Part shown: one piece after another, positions 52,001 through 61,000 of the stretch
Layout of the letters: every line of letters begins with the position of its first letter
Position numbering within the stretch: position 1 is the first letter of the stretch
Source of the DNA: Phlebotomus papatasi
Lineage: Eukaryota; Arthropoda; Insecta; Diptera; Psychodidae
Reading direction: 5' to 3'
DNA: 64,000 nucleotides
Assembly (NCBI RefSeq): GCF_024763615.1
Contig: NC_077222.1
Span: forward strand, 60,140,001 to 60,204,000
Notes under the pieces: model-generated
Told to the model about the DNA's origin: nothing
The model's input: the letters and a program-made list of their open reading frames with translations, nothing else
Databases searched by the model: none
Position numbers and translations under genes: made by a program

Positions 52001-55000
52001 AATTTTAAAATACTGCTCTCTCTCTGGAGTTCGAGCTGTAAAAAAATCATTAGGGGAAAGTGGTCTAATAATAGTTAGGAAAATAGTTAATGCTATTAAC
52101 TATTTTCTATTAACTTCGATTATCAAAATGGAATTTTAGCTTTGGGAAATAAGAGAAAAATTTAAGCATGTAAAGGCTACCGCATTCAAGGGCAGGCCAC
52201 TTTCCCCAATAAATGATCGACATTGAAGTTCATAATTATGCGGTTATTAATACTGCATTTTTGTAAATAACTCAAAAATGATAATAATGTCATTAATTTC
52301 AACTAGCCGTTAAAGTGTTAAGGTGGTTGTTAATTACATTTATTACCCTTTACAATTATTATTATCTGAACAACCGAATTACATTTTTTGATATTTTCAG
52401 TTATTGATAAAATGGTGTTATTGCCGGCCTAAGGCGCTTCATATCTGTACGTATTTCACTATTAATATGGTTATAGTGTACCGTTTATTATGAAACAACT
52501 ATTATAACTAATTCACCGATTAAATCTTATTGCAGTGATATTCTTCATAGGTTTTGTGTGCTGAAATTGATGGTGCAAAGTACAGATGGTTTATTTCGTA
52601 ATTCCGAAACCAAAGTTAGGTGTTGGGATTAGTATTGTCCCCATCCAAATCAAATCGTTGAATCTTATCTGCTATTCCATAAATTGTTTAAAAAAAAACT
52701 TGAGAAAATGGAAAATACGTATCTAGGAAAAAAAAATAGGCGGGTAGGGGTCACCGAAGACTGAAAATTAATATCCCTTACCGTTGAAGGTCTAGAATGG
52801 TAATAAGTAAGAAAAAACTGATTATATATGTATTGCTATCTTTAAGTTTGAGCAGTAAAATTAGGGTAGTTTGCAAAGGGGGAAAATCTATTTTTCAGAG
52901 AGCAGAACTCTAATAATTTTATAGCATTACATAATTACGTATAGAGACAAATCAAAAATTTATATTTTAGTGCCCATAACTCCTGAATGAGTATGACCTA
53001 CATTTTTTATGGAGCTTCTCAAATTGCAATATTATAGTGAGAATTTGAGAACTTAAAAGTTGAATTTTAAATCTATTTGAGAACAATAATGATTTCTTCA
53101 AGAAATGGGATTTAAAAGAAAAGTTCTACTCATGAAGTTATCTCAAGAAATTAATTGTGTTAAATAAATATAGGAAATGTAATCGTTAGTAAAAATTTCG
53201 CTATGCTGATATCTTAGCATTAGCAGTTATGCTAACTACATATTGTGTATTATTTCTGAAAATATGTAATTCTTTGAGTTTTCTTGTGCATTAGTTAAAA
53301 AAGCTTTTAAATAATATTTTACAATTTAATATGTAATTCACAAAACGTATTCAGCATTTGTTTTTCTCTAAAATAAGGTCAAAGTAAAAAAAAAAATATC
53401 TCCTAAACTAAAGAGTTGTCAGTAAGCACAGTTGCAGATACAAGCGTCAAATATATTGAGTGAGAAAAAACTCCTCCGCATACGTGCTGCAATAAATTTG
53501 AAAATAACATCATGCCGCAGCTTTTTGTGCTGCCAGGCTAAGGCACTCTACTCCTGATGGTATAGGGTTACCGAGAGATGGTAGAGGAAAAATGGACGAA
53601 ATGAATGGGAGACCACAATGCAGTGATAGAACATGTGAATGTTTCGCATACAGCCAGCACTGTTGTGGAGAAAATGGTGAAATGTGGCAAGTTAGTACAT
53701 TCATTGTGCAAGCACTCACTAAAGCGAACAATAAGAGGAAGAAAAGAGTATTGAGAGGCGAGGCAGCGTCCTTAGGATGGGATAAGAGTGAGTACTTCAA
53801 ATGTAACTCAACACTAAAATGGATTTAAGAGGTTTTTGTTGGGGGCCACTATACCATTTTCTCTGCACGTCCTCACCCAACATCATTTCCCCCGATGGGC
53901 TTTCACTGGATGCAGTAATGTGCGATATATTTGTTTAAAAATCCAATATATTCACCATACAGTGGAGAACGAGAAGAACAGTGCTAAAAGTACAATTAAT
54001 TCAAGAAGCATTTCACCAAATGGTCTGCGAGTGAAAAGTGAATAAAAAAATAATTCACACAATACAAGAGATTTTTATTCACATTCACAGCGGAAGTAGC
54101 ACGGAAAATGCAAATTGAGGAAATGACGAAAAAATACAGTTTTTATCCTTTTCACACTCGAGTTTTTCCTAGATGCTTCAAAGTTGTATGTGTATAAATT
54201 CAAGAAAAAAAAACCTGGAGAAAATTTTGTTCATGCTCTCTATTTCACAGATTTTCTTTAAAAACACAATTGCATTTAATTGATCCTTTTTCTCTCTATT
54301 ATTATAAAAGAAGAATAGTTAGTGAAATGCAACGTTGTGCAAATCTACCCATCTCAAAGCACTTGTTTTTTTTATAAACCTCACTTCTTTTGAAACAAAC
54401 TCCGTCCATTAATTTAGTGTCCCCCTGAGGATAAATTTTATAGAGAAAATTCAAAGGAGAATACCTTAATTACATTGATAAAAATAATTAGGCCGATTAG
54501 AGCGCCCCTAACAAAAGTTTGCATAACTTTGAAAGTTCTAGAAAGTTCTAGTGCATTGTTGGGACTTCTATCTTCATAAAAAGTAGATAGAGCTCATCGA
54601 ATAGAACCAGAAACATATATATGGCATCTTTAATAACAGAAACTTTTCACTGAATTCTAATATAATTTTTTAAGCTCTAAAACTTTATGTCAGCCTTTTT
54701 AAAGTATATCGATTAAAAAATAGGCCCTCTAGGGTGATTGATCTTTGACCTTGAATAATTCAAAATGGTGATATTTCTAATGAAAGGTGCTTAAGGACGA
54801 AAATTCCAGCTGAACTACTTCTAAAATATATCAAAAAATGAACTAAATCGCTTAATCCAATTTTAAAATAAATAAAAAGGGTGTGGCAAAGCGTCCCAGG
54901 CTTTGCGATATGCTCGAACTCGTGACTTAGATGCTATACCTCAAAAGTACTTTAGCAATATATACCGTTTGCCGGTTCTCAACCGATTTGAACCGATTCA

Positions 55001-58000
55001 TAAATCTCTAAGATTCCCCAAAATAGTTTTAAAAGTAATAGAATTGATCTTTAGATAAAAATTATTTATCGGTTATGACCCGATGAGTGAATATAGCCAG
55101 ACTACTGCATAAACTGCTCTTTTTGATTCTACTGAGCAGTAAAATCTAAACGACAAGTTCGCACATTTCACAATCTGTAATACCACCAACAAAAATCTGA
55201 CTAGAGCTCATGGAATCATTGGGAAAATTTATTCAATTTTTTTATGCGAGATATGTAATATTCATTTAATATTTTACATAAAGCTAAAAATGCACTCTCT
55301 CCGCTCCGAAAAACGCCATACTTTACTAGAAAACTTTATATGGAAAAATGCACGACTTTTGTCGGAATATAGGGAGAGTACTGGTTTTTCGAGTTACAAT
55401 TGCACAATAATAATTTAATTAATTACAATTGTGAAAAGCAAACTTTTCCTTAAGACCACAATCTGACACACATGGTCATAATTAAGGTAATTTATCATTT
55501 TCTCCTGCACATATTCATTTAATTACTGCACGTTATGTAATTGGTAAATTTAAATTCTGTAAGCATCACAAAACGTAAATATTAATCTTTCAAACATACG
55601 ATATACAATAAAATACCTAAATAATTTTCTCTTTTGCTATTAATATTCTGATTATTTATTTGCTGTTTTACCTGAGAACTCTCCCATATATGTATTATAC
55701 ATTTTAATCTATGATTAAATATTATTCAATTAAATTTAATTTCTTTAATATAATATTAGGACAAGCTGTCCTCTCAACAAATGGCCCTACACAATAAGGT
55801 AGGACGAGGCGTTAATAAAGGCCACATGACTCAGGATAACCCTTTCTTCCTCTCCCTTAGCAAAGCATATTCTAGAGAATAATGCCCTTCCACAGAGTTG
55901 CGAAAATTCAGACTCACTGAATCAGGCACACAGAGACAGGAAGACATGGAAGATTGTCCTGCAACCACAAGCTTTGCAAGGTATACCGCAGCCTATACCA
56001 ATCGAAAGAATTCTGGAAATAAAATTCACTACACGGGTATCGAGATAATCGGGCAGTGGAATGGGCCAGACCGAATATGGATATGGAGTCAAAAAAAAAA
56101 ATGCGAAGATGTTATCATATTTGCGAAGTCCGAAGACATAGCTCAAACACGAATTAAAGCAATTATTAGACGACTTTAGGCCTTTAGGTGATACACTTTA
56201 GGTGATATTCTTGAGATACACTCTAAGAGTTGAAGAAGATATTTTTAAATTCTGTTTGTGATAAGAACCGGTGGCAACCAAAATCCCGAAAGCCAAAATC
56301 CTGAACGCCAAAATCCCGAAAGCCAAATCCTGAACGCCAAAATCCCGAAAGCCAAAATCCCGAAAGCCAAAACCCCGAAAGTCAAAATCCCGAATGTTCA
56401 AAATCTTGAAAGGGATGAAATTATATGGAGGAAAATGTTTAGAATAATTTCCCAAGACACAGAAGATTTCCCTTTGCCTCCAGCACGCGCGGGTCCAATC
56501 GTGGGAGTACCTATGACTCTTTTAATAATTCGGGATTTTGGCATTCGGGATTTTGGCCCATTCGTGATTTTGGCGTTCGCGATTTTGGCTTTCGGGATTT
56601 TAACCGGGACCCACTAAGAACAATTTGCTTTATAAAAGAGTAGAAAGTAAAATATATTAAAATCATTAAAATGATTTTTTAGAATCGCAATAAATTGCCG
56701 CGAAAAGTTCAATTTTAAATTACATTTAACTATCATTCTTGAACCATAGTATTGGATGTGCTATATATAGCAGCTTCTAAAGGCGCCAGCCTTTGAATAA
56801 TGAATTTCTTTTTTAAAACAATCTATTAAGTATTAGGAATCAATGGTCTGTTTCTAACAAGAAATGATAATGAATTTTCTAGAATTTTCTTCTAAGAAAT
56901 TCTAAAAATGTTATATTCGAATAACGACGCATTCTGAGGCTCATCATATTCCTCTACAATGCCTACCAAAGATAAATCTATAATGGTTTACCAAAAAACT
57001 GTTTGTTCAAAACTCAATCATGAGAGGAAAAAATGAAATTGACTGCATTATACGGAAAATTGGTTTTCAATCACATGAGTGATTGACAGATGTCAAGAAA
57101 GTTAATAGATTACTTCAGCAGGATTTCCCTTCAGTGTCTATCTGAGCCTAAATTCTCCTAGGCAAAATGTGTTGCTATCTAGATAAAATTCTTTCCGACA
57201 TTCTTTGATTTTTTATAACAAAGCTTCATAGATTTTTTTTAAAATCATGTACTTGTTTTCGTACTATAATCTTTTATTTACTTTTTATCATTCTTTGAAC
57301 GAGATTGTTAATATTCTCATCTATGAAAGATCTTGGTGTATAATGTGGATAGCTGAAATTTTAAAATTCGATGACTTCTAGAATAAAAGAAACAAGACCT
57401 CTAATTTTACATTGGATGTCCTTTATAAGTTTCGTTAAACATGCAGTGCAGCTTATTTCAGGATTTTGATTCTTTTCAGAATAAATGACCACTCGATGTA
57501 AAAAAAAATGGCAAAACACGAGACATGTGGCAAAAATATACATTTCTGATGCTGTTCCAATATAAATTTCACATGTTTTTCTTTACACTTTACTGTTCTC
57601 AAGTGTTTTTGTATTATTGACTTTTCTTTGTTATAGTTTCTATCTCGATTGTTTCCTCTAGTCCCCAACGTGTTTTAAAGCCATCACATAACCGTGACGG
57701 GAACCAACAGAAAGATATGTCGATTATGTATTTAGATTTAGATCTACTTGAGAACTCTATATAAAACATGTTAATTTTTATTTGGAAAGGACAGATAATC
57801 CTAACCGGCTTATGTAGGTGAGATTCTTAACGTGAGCTAACTCGGAGTGCATGCAAATTCGATTTGGAGCTGAAGTTGGGAGACGCCATTCAGTTATCTT
57901 GAATCAAATTCGTGAAATTATACAAATTTTGTATTTAAACCAAAATATCAAGGATTTGGATGAACTGACAGAAAAGTGATATATGGATGAAATGTAGACC

Positions 58001-61000
58001 AGAATGTTCTCTATAATTTTGCCGTAGAACTTGAACTCATCGATTACTCAGAAGCCAAGATAAGCGAGGTTTTTTGTTTCTTAACTCGTTTTTTCATCCA
58101 GAGTGCCCCAAGTAGTCATTTGTTGAACTTCAACTATATCAAAGAATTGTTGTATTTTGTGGGACTTTCCATTTAAACCCCTATTTTAAGTGTCTTGGTG
58201 GAGTAGAGGCAGTCAAATTGGCATCTGAGTGATTTCAAAGCGTTATTATGGGAAAAATCAATTTTTCACACTTAAACGGCAAAATCGGAGTGATAGCGTA
58301 GTCTGAGTGGAAAATGATGTATGGACGAAATGTAGAGACAAATGTGCTCTACAATTATGTTGAAGTAATCATCAAAATCGGTTCAGCGACAGTCGAGATA
58401 ATTGAGGTTATGTGATATTGAAATTGGTTTTTCGACTGTGGCGCCCCTGGTGTTGGTCCCACGAAGTTCAAACATTCTAGAAAGTTGTAGCATTTGGTGA
58501 GATCTTTCGTTTAAGCCCTCATTCATCAAAATCGGTCACATAGAACCGGAGATATGATTTTTTGAATTTCGTGAACTTTGACCCCTCATATCTCCGGTTC
58601 TATTGAAACCACAGCGCGCATACGCACCATTTTGGAAACATCCTAGACTGGACTACAACATACTAAAATTTCATTAACTTGCACAATGCCGTTTTTGAGA
58701 AAAGTGACTTTGAATTTCGATGAATTTTGACGCTATCACAGCGCCACCTGTGGTGACTTTTTGAACTTCCATCTGAAAGTGCTCATCGAGACGAAACCAA
58801 AAAGGTAAAATTTATGTCGCTATGTTAATTAGAACCGGAGATAGAGGCCGGTCAATGTTCGAACTTTGACCCCTTATAGCTCGGGTCAGGGGTTATGGAT
58901 CGACTTAAGGTTTTTTTTGTTTGATAGGTATAATCAACGGCTACAACATACTAAATTTTCAGCCCGATGCACAATGGAATTTTTGAGTTATTTAACTTAT
59001 AAGATTTAAAAATTTTCTTTTTAAAAAAAGCGCCCCTAGCGGTGGTTTTATGAACTTGCGATGTTAGAAGGAGAAGTGGCATTTCACGAGAGCTTTCCAA
59101 AAAGCCCTCACTTTTTAAATTCTGACAATTAGAACCGGAGTTATGGCCATTTTAAGAAATTTTTTTTGGACCCTTATAGCTCGGGTCAGGGGGGTCGGGG
59201 GACCTTAAGTTTGGTATTGATGGAAAGCTCTAAGGCCCAGCTATAACATACTAAAATTTGAGCCCGCTGAATGCCATAGGGGCGGAGCTATTGAGAAAAC
59301 AAAAAAAAGGGGGTCTTCAAAATGGCGGAAGGAGGGGTGGGGGGTGGGGGGTCTATGCACCAAGTTGCAATTTTCACCCGATATATAACCTTTGCCGAAA
59401 ACCGCAAGTCGATATCTTTTTTAGTTTAGGAGCTATTAAGCTCCAAAGAGCCGGCCGGCCGGCCGGGAACGTAAATTAGCCACATATATATTCGTGATCA
59501 GGAAGTGCTGAAACACATTTTGGCCAAATTTGAGGTCGATCGGACGACATGAAATTTTGTTAGGATTATAGTAGGTGAGATTGTTAAGAATCTCACCTAA
59601 TAGCCACATATATATTCGTGATCAGGAAGTGGCGAAACACATTTTGGCCAAGTTTGAGGTCGATCGGACGACATGAAATTTTGTTAGGATTATAGTAGGT
59701 GAGATTGTTAAGAATCTCACCTAATAGCACCTTTTACTCACATTTACTCCAGGTTGTGTGTTCTGCATTTTATAAACAAGAAAATACATTTCTTTTCCAA
59801 AAACTATTTTTTGAAAATAACTCGAAGAGAACATTTCTCGTCAAAATATTTTTTAGATTATATATTTTCTATGAAAATTTAACTAAAAAAACTTTAGTTT
59901 GCCGTTTACTAAAAAAATCTTTAAGACTTCAGCACATTATATAGTTAGACTGATAAAGATGTTCAAAGAATATAAATTTTTAAATTTGAAATAGCGCATT
60001 TAAGTGCAAAAAATAGTGAAATATTGTTTAAAAAGAAGATAACAATTACAACGTTATAAGCAATCTCAACATATCAGATACGGTTTAAATCATTTCTGAT
60101 CAATATTACGTTTTTTTTACTAACCAAAAGGTTTGACATTCTATAATGGCTTGAAGAGGTTCACAACGTTTGCAAAAAAGTCTTTCAAACTATATTTTAT
60201 TTCAATATAGTTTCATGTTATAAGATGATGTTTTCTGTAACATAGAGAATATTCGAACTCAAAGGAATTTTTATTGCATTTTCTAACCTAATAGTTGATG
60301 AATTCGGTATATAATGTGACATTATGTAGGAATTAGAATGACGAGTAAAATATCCTGCATGAGGTGATAAGATATAGCGCAATTGTGAGGAATTCTCTGT
60401 CATTATTCATTCTAGCCACGACACAACCAAAAAAATGGAAGATGTAAGCCTTGAGGAATCTAATATGAGATTTTCGTCTTTTTTTGCCTTATTACAGCAA
60501 TATTGAACGTCCACATGAAAAATATTACATTGCTATCCTATCTTCGCATTTATCGTAGAGAATAACACTATAACAGAGGTTTTGTCTAAGGTTAAGTACA
60601 GATATATTACATTTCAAGGGAATTCATTGTAATTGAATTAGTGCAAAGTAAATTACCGAATGTCTTCAATTGTGATGTGTTTGCTGAATAAGGCAAACGA
60701 AAAGTAGAGAATTTGCTTGAATCGCAAACAATATTGAAGTCATCCATCTCCTGATCTAAATGAGTTTCTGGAAGCAACGGCATTGATAAATGAGACTAGG
60801 AAAAAAAAGGACCGAAATAAGTGAGGTAAAATCCAAATCTCTACTTAATGTCCATTAGGAAGAATTTAATATCGCATTTTTGCATCTCATTGCCACGCGG
60901 TGTGAAGGGGCCGAAGGGGCCCTTAGAACGTGACCTACATAGTATATCATGAACATTATACATAATTTGATATCGCAAAAAATCCATCCAAAAGAATTTT

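Noticed and set aside
53510..53828. Opposing frames with a hydrophobic, signal-like stretch on the minus strand
   Set aside because: Both strands are open through composition alone; no splice or domain support.
55898..56179. Plus-strand frame of 93 codons next to the foldback element
   Set aside because: No domain recognised and interrupted by a poly-A run; may be a decayed repeat but nothing supports a gene.
56281..56415. CRISPR-like array of short repeats
   Set aside because: Units are tandem with no unique spacers and have an inverted counterpart nearby; this is a foldback arm in a eukaryotic genome.
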